This document shows positions 8,860 to 19,500 of a stretch of DNA of 64,000 nucleotides, piece after piece. The stretch covers positions 2,947,581-3,011,580 of the forward strand of contig NZ_CP063169.1 of assembly GCF_014960965.1 (NCBI RefSeq), in the 5' to 3' direction. Source of the stretch: Ruania alkalisoli. Its GTDB lineage: Bacteria; Actinomycetota; Actinomycetes; Actinomycetales; Beutenbergiaceae. Numbering within the stretch: position 1 is the first letter of the stretch; each line of letters opens with the position of its first letter. The translations under genes were made by a program, and so were the position numbers. The notes beneath the pieces are model-generated. The model saw only the letters and a program-made list of their open reading frames with translations, had not been told where the DNA came from and did no database searches.

Positions 8860-9785
8860 GTCAGGAGGGGGCCGACCTCCTTCGGGACCAGCCCCTCCGA
8901 GACGTCTCGTGATGTGAAGCGCAGCACGGTGATCCGCGAATCCGCGACAAGATCGTTCTGCCGCTTCCGGTCGCGATAGAGGGCCTTCGGGGAGTCGTGT
9001 GCCTCCTTGCCGTCGATCTCGACCAAGATCCATTGCCCGTCGGGAAGCCTCCAGCCCAGGTCCGCGCGAGCGACCAGCTCACCCGAGGCGTTTCGGATCG
9101 TCACTTGAAGCGCTGTCGGCGGGATCCCGGCGTCATGGCACGACAACCGGGCCCACGTCTCCACTGGGGACTCCGATCGGCCGTCGACGAGCCCCCACCA
9201 GTCACGTGATCGCCTCGACCCCGGTCGTCCGGACACCAGGTCACGGACCTGCCGAAGCCCCAGTGCGGAAATCCTCCGCAGATGGATCGCCGAGTCGAGC
9301 ACGGCGATGGCATGCAATCGATCCAGTTCGAGCACCGCCTGCGCGAGCGCGTTCGGCACGTCCGCGATCCGCCGTTCTTCGAGTTTCCGGGTAGGGAACG
9401 GGTCGCGCCATCGGCGCACCGTGATCCCCGGAGGACCTGGCCGGCTCGCGCCGGAGGGCAGCCACGCCGATGGTTGAATGATCTGCGGCAAGCCATGGAT
9501 TCCATGAAGTGCAACCGCGCATGACGCCACGATGACGGCGTCCGGCCCCATGGCGAGTGCGCCGAGCCAGGCAGACCGTTGCCGCCGCAAATCCATCGGA
9601 TGGCCCGGCGGAGTTCGTCCGGTATCGAGGACGCCTCGAACCACGTGCCGCCAGCCCCCGTGATCGACAGCGGTGCGGATGCCGCGTTCGGTCATCCCGC
9701 GCTCCAGGCACTGGTCGCGCGTGATCAGGCCGATCTGGCGCTCCGCGAGGACCAGAACTGACTGCGGTACGGTTCGACGCTTCAT
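8826..9785 (-). CDS. AbiEi-like / DUF559 (Vsr-like nuclease fold) protein flanked by palindromes
   Basis: The 319-residue protein has an N-terminal winged-helix segment typical of AbiEi-type proteins (VLAERQIGLITRDQCLERGM), a middle region of unknown role, and a C-terminal DUF559-type domain. In that domain a PD-(D/E)XK-like arrangement is visible: RADLGWRLPDGQWILVEIDG, then AHDSPKALYRDRKRQNDL. Despite the AbiEi label of such proteins there is no AbiEii toxin gene beside it. The start is taken at ATG 9785 (MKRRTVPQ), with a degenerate TTGGCT -10 6 bases upstream; the open frame continues to 9869. The final residues (GVKLTSVIGA) and stop lie inside palindrome copy A, and copy B lies 86 bases upstream. 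Gene plus palindromes looks like a discrete unit inserted between trpS and glgP. The function is unproven. Confidence 0.72.
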   Translation of the reverse strand: MKRRTVPQSVLVLAERQIGLITRDQCLERGMTERGIRTAVDHGGWRHVVRGVLDTGRTPPGHPMDLRRQRSAWLGALAMGPDAVIVASCAVALHGIHGLPQIIQPSAWLPSGASRPGPPGITVRRWRDPFPTRKLEERRIADVPNALAQAVLELDRLHAIAVLDSAIHLRRISALGLRQVRDLVSGRPGSRRSRDWWGLVDGRSESPVETWARLSCHDAGIPPTALQVTIRNASGELVARADLGWRLPDGQWILVEIDGKEAHDSPKALYRDRKRQNDLVADSRITVLRFTSRDVSEGLVPKEVGPLLTGVKLTSVIGA

Positions 9786-9870
9786 GGACCGAGCCAACGC
9801 CAGGTCGTGATAGCCGCGCCACCGGCAGTCGGTGACCTGTGGATAACTGAGAACCGACCCGCTACCCACC

Positions 9871-9924
9871 GGGGGTGAAGTTGACGTCGGTTATGGGCCG
9901 ATAATCGACGTCACCTTCACCCCC
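9871..9924. repeat. 54-base near-perfect palindrome, copy B
   Basis: This copy differs from copy A at only 4 of 54 positions when aligned directly. One arm again reads GGGGGTGAAGTTGACGTCG; the loop is GGGCCG, and one pair in the outer stem is mismatched. Here the pairing continues outward by CACC/GGTG, so the full inverted repeat spans 9867-9928. It lies upstream of the nuclease-like gene and about 80 bases after the end of glgP. The rest of the 9925-10005 gap is G-rich with no recognisable element. Confidence 0.92.
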
Positions 9925-10005
9925 GGTGATGGGGGCGCCGGTCTAGGTGTCGGTGAAGGGGTAGGGGCGTGGGCGTCTGGGTGTGGAAGGCGACGTACAC
10001 CTGCC

Positions 10006-12600
10006 TCAGGACGCCGTTGTCACCAATCCCAGCTCGGTGTGCCCCGCCAGCCGCTCGTGCCGCGGCACGATCCGGACCGCGTACCCGAACGGGCCCGCCT
10101 GAGCGAGGGTGAAGACCCGCGAGAACTGGTACCGCCCGCCCTCGTAGGTGTCGGTCAGCGACAACTCAGCCGTTCCGAAGTCGTCGATTTCGTCGTCCTC
10201 GCCAACCCGGCCGTAGTTGACCTGCACCTCGACGTCCTCCGGGCGCAGGGCCCCGAGTGAGACGAACGCCTTGACGGTGACGTGGTCACCCACCTTGACG
10301 GCCTCGTGCAACCCCTCGGACTCCACGTGATCCACCCGCACTCCTGGCCAGGCCTCGTGCACCCGCGCCTTCCAGTCGGCGAGCTCGGCGGCCGCCTCCC
10401 GGTTCCCGGCGTTGAGCGCCCGGTAGAACTCGGCTGTGGGGGTGTACAGCTCGGTGATGTACTCGCGCACCATCCGGGTGGCCTGCACCTTCGGGCCCAG
10501 TGTCGCCAGGGTGTGGCGCACGTTCTCCAGCCAGTGCACCGGCAACCCGTCGGTGCGGTCATAGAACCGGGGAGCCACGGTGTGCTCGAGCAGGTCGTAC
10601 AGGGCGGCCGCCTCCAGATCGTCCCGGTGCTCGTGGTCATCCACCCCGTCAGCGGTGGGGATCGCCCAGCCGTTCTCGCCGTCGTACATCTCGTCCCACC
10701 ACCCGTCGAGGATCGACAGGTTCAATGAACCGTTCAGGGCCGCCTTCATCCCTGACGTCCCGCACGCCTCCAGGGGCCGCAGCGGGTTGTTCAGCCAGAC
10801 ATCGCAACCCGGATACAGCGTCTGCGCCATCTCGATGTCGTAGTTGGGCAGGAAGACGATGCGATGGCGCACGTCCTCGGCGTCGGCGAACTGCACCAGC
10901 TTCTGGATCAACCGGATGCCCTGCTCGTCGGCCGGGTGGGACTTACCCGCCACGACGATCTGCACCGGGCGATCGGGATCGGTGAGCAGCCGCTTCAACC
11001 GATCCATGTCCCGCAGCATCAACGTCAGGCGCTTGTAGGTCGGCACCCGCCGCGCGAAGCCGATGGTCAGCACGTCGGGGTCGAGCACGCTGTCCACCCA
11101 GCCGAGCTCGGCCGGGGAGGCACCGCGCTTGAGCCACGACTTGCGCACCCGTGCGCGCGCGTCCTCGACCAGCCGCGAACGCATCTGCCGGCGCAGCTGC
11201 CACAGGGTGGCGTTGTCGATGCCGCCCTCGGACCTGTACCAGCCCTCCCCCGTAGCAAGCTCGTCAGCAGTGAAGTACTCGGCCTGTGCTTGTGTGAATG
11301 CAGGATCGGTCCAGGTGTCGGCGTGCACACCGTTGGTCACCGATGTGATCGGCACCTCGCTGACGTCGAACCCCGGCCACAGCGAGGCGAACATGCCCCG
11401 GGAGACGCGCCCGTGCAGCTGCGCCACGCCATTCGCGCGTTTGGCGAGCCGCAACCCCATGACGGCCATGTTGAACACCCCGGGGTCACCGCCGGCGTAG
11501 GTCTCGCGCCCCAGGGCGAGCACGTCCTCCACCCCGATACCGGGCAGCTCGTTCCCACCACCGAAGTGTTCGCCGATCAGGTCGGCACCGAAGCGGTCGA
11601 TGCCTGCCGGCACCGGTGTATGCGTGGTGAACACGGTGCCGGCCCGGACCGCCTCGGCCGCAGCCGGGAACGACATCCCAGCGCTCGCGATGAGTTCACG
11701 GATGCGTTCGATCCCGAGGAATCCGGCATGGCCCTCGTTGCAGTGGTAGACCTCCGGCTCCGGCGCCCCGGTGAGCCGGGAGTGCACCCGCAGCGCCTTC
11801 ACGCCACCCATGCCGAGCAGCAGCTCCTGGTGCAGCCGGTGCTCGCTGGTGCCGCCGTACAGGCGGTCGGTCACGCGCCGGGCGAGGTCATCGTTCTCGG
11901 GCACGTTGGAGTCGAGCAGCAGCAGCGGCACGCGGCCCACATCGGCACGCCAGATCTGGGCGTACAGGGTGCGGCCGCCGGGGAGACCGAGGCTGATCTT
12001 CGACGGCGTCTCGTCCGCCTCGCGCACGAGCGAGAGCGGGAGATTGTCCGGGTCGAGCAGGGGGTAGGTCTCGTGCTGCCACCCGTCTCTGGTCAAGGAT
12101 TGCCGGAAGTAACCTGCCCCGTACAACAGGCCCACGCCGACGATCGGCGCTCCCAGATCGGAGGCGCTCTTGAGGTGGTCACCGGCGAGGATGCCAAGAC
12201 CGCCGGAGTACTGCGGCAGCGCTCCGGTGATCCCGAACTCTGCCGAGAAGTACGCGATGGACGCCGGAAGGGCGGCCTCGCCGGCTTCCTCGCGACGGTG
12301 CGCCTCCACCTGATACCACCGCTCCTCGTGGCGGTACTGGCGCAGGCTCTCGGCGAGCTCGGCGACCCGCGCCACGAACTCCGGATCCGCGGTGAGCTCG
12401 TCGAGACGCTCCGGGGAGAGACCGCCAAGCAGCTTCACCGGATCACCGTGAACGGCGGACCAGCGCTCGGGATCGATGCCGGCGAACAGGTGGCGGGTCG
12501 GTTCGTGCCAGGCCCAGCGGAGGTTCAGGGCGAGCTCGTCCAGAGCTGCCAGTGCGTCGGGGAGTACGGTGCGGACGGTGAATCGTCGGATCGCTCTCAC
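10006..12600 (-). CDS. glgP: Alpha-glucan (glycogen) phosphorylase
   Basis: This enzyme releases glucose-1-phosphate from alpha-1,4-glucan. The 864-residue protein starts with the DUF3417 domain typical of the actinobacterial phosphorylase family (TVRTVLPDALAALDELALNLRWAWH), then the phosphorylase core. PLP binding is shown by EACGTSGMKAALNG, with the lysine at about residue 619. HCNEGHAGF-like and THTPVPAGIDRF segments are also family hallmarks. GTG 12600 is chosen because a TATGCT -10 lies 6 bases upstream; the frame stays open 51 bases further. It is transcribed divergently from glgE, so glucan breakdown and GlgE-type synthesis share a control region of about 140 bases. Confidence 0.95.
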   Translation of the reverse strand: MRAIRRFTVRTVLPDALAALDELALNLRWAWHEPTRHLFAGIDPERWSAVHGDPVKLLGGLSPERLDELTADPEFVARVAELAESLRQYRHEERWYQVEAHRREEAGEAALPASIAYFSAEFGITGALPQYSGGLGILAGDHLKSASDLGAPIVGVGLLYGAGYFRQSLTRDGWQHETYPLLDPDNLPLSLVREADETPSKISLGLPGGRTLYAQIWRADVGRVPLLLLDSNVPENDDLARRVTDRLYGGTSEHRLHQELLLGMGGVKALRVHSRLTGAPEPEVYHCNEGHAGFLGIERIRELIASAGMSFPAAAEAVRAGTVFTTHTPVPAGIDRFGADLIGEHFGGGNELPGIGVEDVLALGRETYAGGDPGVFNMAVMGLRLAKRANGVAQLHGRVSRGMFASLWPGFDVSEVPITSVTNGVHADTWTDPAFTQAQAEYFTADELATGEGWYRSEGGIDNATLWQLRRQMRSRLVEDARARVRKSWLKRGASPAELGWVDSVLDPDVLTIGFARRVPTYKRLTLMLRDMDRLKRLLTDPDRPVQIVVAGKSHPADEQGIRLIQKLVQFADAEDVRHRIVFLPNYDIEMAQTLYPGCDVWLNNPLRPLEACGTSGMKAALNGSLNLSILDGWWDEMYDGENGWAIPTADGVDDHEHRDDLEAAALYDLLEHTVAPRFYDRTDGLPVHWLENVRHTLATLGPKVQATRMVREYITELYTPTAEFYRALNAGNREAAAELADWKARVHEAWPGVRVDHVESEGLHEAVKVGDHVTVKAFVSLGALRPEDVEVQVNYGRVGEDDEIDDFGTAELSLTDTYEGGRYQFSRVFTLAQAGPFGYAVRIVPRHERLAGHTELGLVTTAS

Positions 12601-12606
12601 GCGGGC

Positions 12607-12612
12607 AGCATA
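12607..12612 (-). promoter_or_regulatory. -10 element (TATGCT) of glgP
   Basis: On the minus strand TATGCT is followed by GCCCGC and the glgP GTG, the leaderless arrangement. Confidence 0.5.
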
Positions 12613-12729
12613 AGGCAGCAGGGCCGCAATGCTGCATGGTCGAGCACACATTGCACGGCGGCCCCACGACTGTCACAATCCGCGGCCGATCGACTGCTGT
12701 TCCGGGGTGTGCGGGGGCGCTGAGATCGG

Positions 12730-12735
12730 TAGGTT
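12730..12735 (+). promoter_or_regulatory. -10 element (TAGGTT) of the glgE operon
   Basis: TAGGTT is followed by CGACCT and GTG 12742. It would drive the glgE-treS-mak/glgB operon as a leaderless mRNA. Confidence 0.5.
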
Positions 12736-12741
12736 CGACCT

Positions 12742-14769
12742 GTGAGCACTCCAGCATCCGCACCCCTGCCGACACCCGAGTCCCCAATCGGTCGGATCCC
12801 GGTGATCGAGGTCGGTCCCACCGTGGAGAACGGTCGCTGGCCGACCAAAGCGGTCGTCGGCGAAGCGGTGCCGATTCGGGCCACGGTCTTCCGCGAGGGT
12901 CACGACGCGGTGGCCGCCACCGCCGTCCTCATCGACCCGGCCGGCCGGGATCACTCGTGGGCACCGATGCACGACATCTCCCCCGGGAACGACATCTACG
13001 AGGCGCACCTGATTCCCGACGCACCCGGGCGGTGGGCGTTCCGCGTAGAAGGCTGGTCCGACCCTTACGCGACCTGGCGCCACGACGCCACTGTGAAGGT
13101 GGATGCCGGGGTGGACACCGAGCTGATGCTGGCCGAGGGAGCACTCGTGCTCGAACGTGCCCTCGCCGAGGTGGCGCACACCCCCGACGGCGCACGCACC
13201 CTGCGCGACGCCGTCACCGCTCTCCGGGACGTCAGCCGCCCGGCGCACGCACGGTTGGCCGCAGGAGCCTCGGTGGAGGTTCAGGCCGTGCTCGCGGCCG
13301 CACCGTTGCGTGACTTCGTCTCTCCCTCGGCGACGTACCCGCTGATCGTGCACCGTGAACGGGCGCTGTTCGGATCCTGGTACGAGTTGTTTCCCCGATC
13401 CGAGGGCGCCTATCAGGATCCGGACACCGGCGCCTGGGTCTCGGGAACCCTGCGCACCGCGGCCGAGCGATTGCCCGCGATCGCCGAGATGGGCTTCGAC
13501 GTGGTCTACCTGACGCCGATCCACCCGATCGGGACGACCAACCGCAAGGGACGAAACAACACCCTCGAGACGCAGCCGGGCGACCCGGGCTCGCCGTATG
13601 GCATCGGCGCTGCCGACGGCGGGCATGACGCCATCCACCCGGATCTGGGCGACTTCACCGATTTCGATGCCTTCGTCGCCCGGGCCCGCGACCTGGGGAT
13701 GGAGGTGGCCCTGGATCTGGCGTTGCAGGCCTCCCCCGACCACCCGTGGGTGCGCGAGCACCCGGAGTGGTTCACCACTCGTGCCGACGGGTCCATCGCG
13801 TATGCGGAGAATCCGCCGAAGAAGTACCAGGACATCTATCCGCTGAACTTCGACAACGACCCCGAGGGCATCTACACCGCCGTCCGGGAGCTGGTGCAGG
13901 TGTGGATCGACCACGGGGTGACAGCTTTTCGGGTGGACAACCCGCACACCAAGCCGCTGCCGTTCTGGCAGTGGCTCCTGGCCGATGTCGCCCAGGACCA
14001 CCCCGAGGTGCTCTTCCTCTCGGAGGCCTTCACTCGCCCGGCGATGATGCGCACCCTGGCCGCGATCGGGTTCCACCAGTCCTACACCTACTTCACCTGG
14101 CGCCACTCCAAGGAGGAGCTGACCGAGTACTTCACCGAGGTCAGCGGGGATGCGGCGGCCGTCATGCGCCCGAGCTTCTGGCCGACGACGCACGACATCC
14201 TCACCCCGTACATGCAGACCGGCGGGGCGTCGGCGTTCGCGATCCGGGCGGTCCTGGCGGCGACCGGCTCACCGACCTGGGGTATCTACTCCGGATACGA
14301 GCTGGCCGAGCATGTGGCCCTGCCGGGCGCACAGGAGCAGATCGACAACGAGAAATACGAGTACAAGCCACGCGACTGGGACGCTGCCGCCCGCCAGTTC
14401 GGGTTGACCGACCTGTTGCGCCAGCTCAATGCCACACGCCGGGCCCATCCCGCGCTGCAGCGCCTGCGCAATCTGAGTGTCCACCCGACCACGGACGAGG
14501 CGATCTTCTGCTTCTCCCGCCGCGAGCGCGCTGAGCACGCTCCCGATGGCCAGGAGGACACCGTCATCGTGGTGGTGACGCTCGACCCCTTCACCACCCG
14601 CGAGTCCCTGATCCACCTGGACATGGCTGCCCTCGGCCTGGCCGCTGACGCCGATTTCATCGTCCATGACCACCTCACCGGCGAGTCCTACTCCTGGGGC
14701 GCGACCCCCTTCGTGCGTCTCGATCCCTACGGCCGGTGCGCCCACGTTCTTCACCTGAAGTCCACATGA
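12742..14769 (+). CDS. glgE: Alpha-1,4-glucan:maltose-1-phosphate maltosyltransferase (GH13_3)
   Basis: GlgE transfers maltose from alpha-maltose-1-phosphate to the growing end of alpha-1,4-glucan. The 675-residue length is normal. The N-terminal domain opens GRIPVIEVGPTVENGRWPTK, and the barrel has the characteristic VVYLTPIHPIGTTNRKGRNN. The catalytic motifs are FRVDNPHTKP with the nucleophile at D399 and LSEAFTRP with the acid/base at E428; their 29-residue spacing equals that of the Streptomyces enzyme (D394/E423). The gene overlaps treS by ATGA, so the operon glgE-treS-mak/glgB is translationally coupled and contains the enzymes from trehalose to branched glucan. Confidence 0.96.
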   Translation: MSTPASAPLPTPESPIGRIPVIEVGPTVENGRWPTKAVVGEAVPIRATVFREGHDAVAATAVLIDPAGRDHSWAPMHDISPGNDIYEAHLIPDAPGRWAFRVEGWSDPYATWRHDATVKVDAGVDTELMLAEGALVLERALAEVAHTPDGARTLRDAVTALRDVSRPAHARLAAGASVEVQAVLAAAPLRDFVSPSATYPLIVHRERALFGSWYELFPRSEGAYQDPDTGAWVSGTLRTAAERLPAIAEMGFDVVYLTPIHPIGTTNRKGRNNTLETQPGDPGSPYGIGAADGGHDAIHPDLGDFTDFDAFVARARDLGMEVALDLALQASPDHPWVREHPEWFTTRADGSIAYAENPPKKYQDIYPLNFDNDPEGIYTAVRELVQVWIDHGVTAFRVDNPHTKPLPFWQWLLADVAQDHPEVLFLSEAFTRPAMMRTLAAIGFHQSYTYFTWRHSKEELTEYFTEVSGDAAAVMRPSFWPTTHDILTPYMQTGGASAFAIRAVLAATGSPTWGIYSGYELAEHVALPGAQEQIDNEKYEYKPRDWDAAARQFGLTDLLRQLNATRRAHPALQRLRNLSVHPTTDEAIFCFSRRERAEHAPDGQEDTVIVVVTLDPFTTRESLIHLDMAALGLAADADFIVHDHLTGESYSWGATPFVRLDPYGRCAHVLHLKST

Positions 14770-16553
14770 ACGCCCATCGCCGCGGTCAGCTGACCCTGAC
14801 CGACCAGACCCGGCCCGGTCTGAGCGAGGACCCCCAGTGGTACCGGACGGCCGTGTTCTACGAGGTGCTGCTGCGGGCCTTCTCCGACTCCGACGGCACT
14901 GGAACCGGTGATCTGCGTGGGCTGATCGACCGGCTCGACTACCTGCAATGGCTGGGCGTGGACTGCCTGTGGCTGCCACCTTTCTACCCCTCTCCACAGC
15001 GGGACGGGGGTTACGACGTCTCCGACTACACCGCCGTGGCCGAGCAGTACGGCACCATCGAGGACTTCGCCGAGCTGATCGAGGCAGCGCACGCCCGCGG
15101 TATGCGCGTGATCATCGACCTGGTGATGAACCACACCAGCGACCAGCACCCATGGTTCCAGTCCTCCCGGTCCAATCCCACCGGGCCGTACGGCGACTTC
15201 TACGTGTGGGGCGACGATCCGGACCGCTACGGTGAGGCGCGCATCATCTTCGTCGACACCGAGGTCTCGAACTGGACCTTCGACCCGGTGCGGCGGCAGT
15301 ATTTCTGGCACCGGTTCTTCTCCCACCAGCCCGATCTGAACTTTGAGAATCCGCGGGTGCGGGAGGCGATGTTCGACATCGTCCGCTTCTGGTTGAGAAC
15401 GGGCGTGGACGGATTCCGGCTCGATGCCGTGCCGTACCTGTTCGAGGAGGACGGGACCGACGGCGAGAACCTGCCCCGCACCCACGAGTTCCTGGCCGAG
15501 GTACGCGCACTGGTCGATGCCGAGTTCCCGGGCCGGCTGATGCTGGCTGAGGCCAATCAGTGGCCACACGACGTGGTGGAGTACTTCGGTTCCACTGAGG
15601 CGCCCGAGTGTCATATGTGCTTCCACTTCCCGGTAATGCCGCGCATCTTCTACGCACTGCGAGAGCAGTCGGCCCGCAGCATCATCCAGATCCTCGACGA
15701 CACCCCTGCGATCCCGGCCGGGGCACAGTGGGGCACGTTCCTGCGCAATCACGACGAGCTCACCCTCGAGATGGTCTCGACCGAGGAGCGCGCCGCGATG
15801 TACGGCTGGTACGCCCCGGAGCCGCGCATGCGCGCCAACGTCGGCATCCGCCGCCGGCTGGCGCCGCTGCTGGACAACTCCCGCGCCGAGATCGAACTGG
15901 CGCACGCGCTGCTGCTCTCCCTGCCCGGAAGCCCCTGCCTGTACTACGGCGACGAGATCGGAATGGGTGACAACATCTGGCTGCCCGACCGGGATGCGGT
16001 GCGCACCCCGATGCAGTGGGATCCCGACCGCAACGCCGGGTTCTCCGCGGCCACCGATCCCGGGCGGTTGTACCTGCCGGTCGTGCAGAACCTCACCAAC
16101 AGCTACCACCAGCTCAACGTCGAGTCCCAGCTCGCGATCCCCACCTCGCTGCTGCACTGGGTGCGGGGGATCCTGGAGGTACGCCGCCGCCACCCGGTCT
16201 TCGGCACGGGCGACTACGTGCCGCTGGAGACCGACAACGACGCAGTGCTGGCTTTCCTGCGCACCGGCGACAGCGAAACCATCGTGTGCGTGGCCAACCT
16301 CGCAGCCACCCCACGTTCGGCGCGCGTCCTGCTGCCCGGACTCGCCGGGTGCGCCCTGGTGGACGTCTTCGGCGGAGAGGAGTTCCCCACGGTGGGCGCC
16401 CACCCGGCGGCAGTCCCGAGCCACGGTTCGATCGAATCCGCCGACGACGTCCCTGACCTGGCGTTCGACAGTGCACCAGAACCAGCCGACGGGTCGGTCG
16501 TGCTGACGCTCGGTTCACGGGACTTCTTCTGGCTCCAGGTGGTGGACCCGTGA
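14766..16553 (+). CDS. treS: Trehalose synthase / maltose alpha-D-glucosyltransferase
   Basis: TreS interconverts trehalose and maltose, feeding maltose to maltokinase. The 595-residue protein has the GH13_16 pattern: [20 protein letters not shown] at the N-terminus, [29 protein letters not shown] with the nucleophile near D220, LAEANQWP with E262, and [10 protein letters not shown] start at ATG 14766, which overlaps the glgE stop; the upstream extension is glgE coding sequence in another frame. The downstream gene begins at a GTGA overlap. In many actinobacteria TreS is fused or paired with maltokinase; here maltokinase is instead fused to GlgB. Confidence 0.95.
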   Translation: MNAHRRGQLTLTDQTRPGLSEDPQWYRTAVFYEVLLRAFSDSDGTGTGDLRGLIDRLDYLQWLGVDCLWLPPFYPSPQRDGGYDVSDYTAVAEQYGTIEDFAELIEAAHARGMRVIIDLVMNHTSDQHPWFQSSRSNPTGPYGDFYVWGDDPDRYGEARIIFVDTEVSNWTFDPVRRQYFWHRFFSHQPDLNFENPRVREAMFDIVRFWLRTGVDGFRLDAVPYLFEEDGTDGENLPRTHEFLAEVRALVDAEFPGRLMLAEANQWPHDVVEYFGSTEAPECHMCFHFPVMPRIFYALREQSARSIIQILDDTPAIPAGAQWGTFLRNHDELTLEMVSTEERAAMYGWYAPEPRMRANVGIRRRLAPLLDNSRAEIELAHALLLSLPGSPCLYYGDEIGMGDNIWLPDRDAVRTPMQWDPDRNAGFSAATDPGRLYLPVVQNLTNSYHQLNVESQLAIPTSLLHWVRGILEVRRRHPVFGTGDYVPLETDNDAVLAFLRTGDSETIVCVANLAATPRSARVLLPGLAGCALVDVFGGEEFPTVGAHPAAVPSHGSIESADDVPDLAFDSAPEPADGSVVLTLGSRDFFWLQVVDP

Positions 16554-19500
16554 CCGCCCAGAACTCACCACTCCTGCTCGAACTCATCTCTCCCTGGCTG
16601 CGGGAGGCTCGTTGGTTCCCCGCGAAGGACGACCCGGCAGCGACGCTGTCAGTACTCGAGGTGATCGACCTCCCCGATCCGCTCGAGGAGGCGGCGTGCA
16701 CGGTGGTGCTCGTGGGTCTGGAGAGCAGTGCCACGGGTAGTACGGGTACCACGGTGTTGCAGGTCCCGCTCGTCGTGTTGCCCGCACCCGATGCCGGTCC
16801 GGGGCGCGCCCCGGTGCCGGGTGAGATCACCACACTCGGCGGCGACTCCCTGCTGGTGGACGGCCCGCACCATCCAGCGTTCCTGCGAGCCTGGCTGGCG
16901 GCGGCGCAGGGCATCAGTAAACCTGACAGTGCCGACCATGCCGACAGTGCCGATATGGCAGAGCTTGATCCCACCACAGGCCGGGTGCATACGGGCGAGC
17001 AGTCGAACACCTCCGTGCGTATCGATACCCGTGACGGCGCCCGGTCGGCAATCTTGAAGGTGTTCCGGGTGCTGGCTCCCGGCGCCAATCCGGAGATCGA
17101 CATGACCAGCGCCCTCGCTGCCGCTGGGTGGCGACACGTACCAGCACCGTGGGGCTGGTTCACGTGCGCCTGGCCGGGCAGCGAGGACCAGACCACGGAC
17201 CTGGGCGTCCTGACGGATTTCGTCGCCGGCGCCGAGGACGGTTTCGAGCTGGCCTGTGCCCATGCCCGCGACGATCGCGACTTCCGGGGGCCGGCCCTCG
17301 ACCTCGGGCGCAGGACCGCCGAGATGCACACGGTGCTCGCGGAGGCGTTCGGCGTGACCAGTGGCGCCCATGCGGCGGCGGGCCTGCGTGAGCGCGCACA
17401 GTGGGCGTTGTCTGCGGTCGAGGAACTGACCCCGTGGCGGAAGGCCATCGAGGAGGCGACGGACGCCGTCGGGAATCTACCGGCGCCGCCGGCGCAGCGC
17501 ATTCACGGCGACCTGCACCTGGGGCAGGTGCTACGTCGCGCCGAGGACTGGTTCATCCTGGACTTCGAGGGTGAGCCGCTGCGCCCCCTGGCGGAGCGTT
17601 CCACCCCGGACCAGCCGCTCCGGGATCTGGCCGGGTTGCTGCGATCGGTCGACTATGCGGCCGCGATCGGCGGGGCGCCACCGCACTGGACAGCGCAGGT
17701 CCGCGACAGCCTGGTGGAGGGATATCTCGCCGAACGCCCCGAGACCGACCTCCGCCTCGTCGGCGCGCTGGAACTGGACAAGGCGCTCTACGAGGCCGTG
17801 TACGAGAAGCAGAACCGTCCGGACTGGTTGCCCATCCCCCTGGAGGGCATCCGCCGACTCATCGAGGAGCAGGCCATGACCCAGAACACCCCGTCACCGG
17901 TTCCGGAGCAGGTGCTGCAGGCCGTCGCGGCCGGAGAGCACTACGCCCCGCACGACGTGCTGGGACCGCACCTGGCCGACGGCGTCGTCACGATCCGCAC
18001 CGTACGGCACCTGGCTACGTCGGTGACGATCCGCACGGCCGACGCCGACTACCCGGCCGTGCACGAGTACGGAGGCATCTGGACAGCGACCCTGCTGGCG
18101 CAGGAGGTGCCCGACTACCGGGTCCACACCAGCTATGAGGACGCAGAAGCAGTCACCGACGACCCCTACCGCTTCCTGCCCACCGTGGGAGAGATGGACC
18201 GGCACCTGATCGCCGAGGGCCGGCACGAGCAGCTGTGGAGCGTGCTCGGCGCACGGGTGCGCCGCTACCCCTCCACCCTGGGTGAGGTCGCCGGCACCTC
18301 CTTCGCCGTGTGGGCCCCCAACGCCCGGGCGGTCCGGGTGGTGGGCGACTTCAACCGCTGGGACGGGCGTGGCGCGGCCATGCGGGTGCTCGGATCCTCG
18401 GGCGTGTGGGAACTGTTCCTCCCCGGCGTGGGCGCCGGGGACCGGTACAAGTTCGAGATCTGCCGCAGCGACGGCTCCTGGGAGATGAAGGCAGACCCGA
18501 TGGCGCGAGCCACCGAGGTTCCGCCCGCGACGGCGTCGGTGGTGGAGGAGTCGACCTACAGCTGGGACGACCGGGACTGGATGCGCGCGCGGGCCGCGAC
18601 CGATCCCCACACCGGGCCACTGAGCATCTACGAGGTGCACCTGGGATCCTGGCGGCAGGGACTCAGCTACCGCGACCTGGCCGAGCAGCTCGTGGAGTAC
18701 GTGCAGTGGATGGGATTCACGCATGTGGAGCTGCTGCCCGTCGCCGAGCATCCGTTCGGCGGTTCCTGGGGCTATCAGGTCACGTCCTACTACGCCCCGA
18801 CGTCGCGGTTCGGCAGCCCGGACGAGTTCCGGTACCTGGTCGACGCGCTCCACCAGGCTGGGATCGGCGTGATCGTGGACTGGGTTCCTGCACACTTCCC
18901 CAAGGACGCCTGGGCGCTGGCCCGGTTCGACGGGACCGCCCTGTATGAAGACCCGGATCCGCTGCGCGGTGAGCAGAAGGACTGGGGCACGTATGTGTTC
19001 AACTTCGGCCGCAACGAGGTGCGCAACTTCCTGGTGGCGAATGCGCTCTACTGGCTCACCGAGTTCCACGTGGATGGCCTCCGGGTGGATGCGGTGGCCT
19101 CGATGCTCTACCTCGACTACTCCCGCGAGGCCGGGCAGTGGCGGCCCAATGCCCGCGGCGGGCGGGAGAATCTGGAAGCCATTGCACTGCTGCAGGAGAC
19201 CAATGCCACCGCCTACCGAGTGGCACCGGGGATCATGATGATCGCCGAGGAGTCCACCGCCTGGCCGGGGGTGACCACGCCGACCGAGTACGGCGGTCTC
19301 GGCTTCGGGCTGAAGTGGAACATGGGCTGGATGAACGACACCCTGCGCTATCTGGCGCAGGAGCCGATCAACCGCCGCTACCACCACGGCGAACTGACGT
19401 TCTCCCTCGTGTACGCATTCTCGGAGCAGTTCGTCCTGCCGCTCAGCCACGACGAGGTGGTGCACGGCAAGGGATCGTTGTGGGAGCGCATGCCGGGAGA

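Noticed and set aside
8826-9785. Type IV AbiE toxin-antitoxin system
   Set aside because: Only the AbiEi-like N-terminus is seen. The neighbours are trpS and glgP, and no AbiEii nucleotidyltransferase is present.
14751-16424. 557-codon minus-strand open frame across treS
   Set aside because: It is antisense to a full-length conserved TreS and its translation is His/Val/Gly-rich without any family motif.
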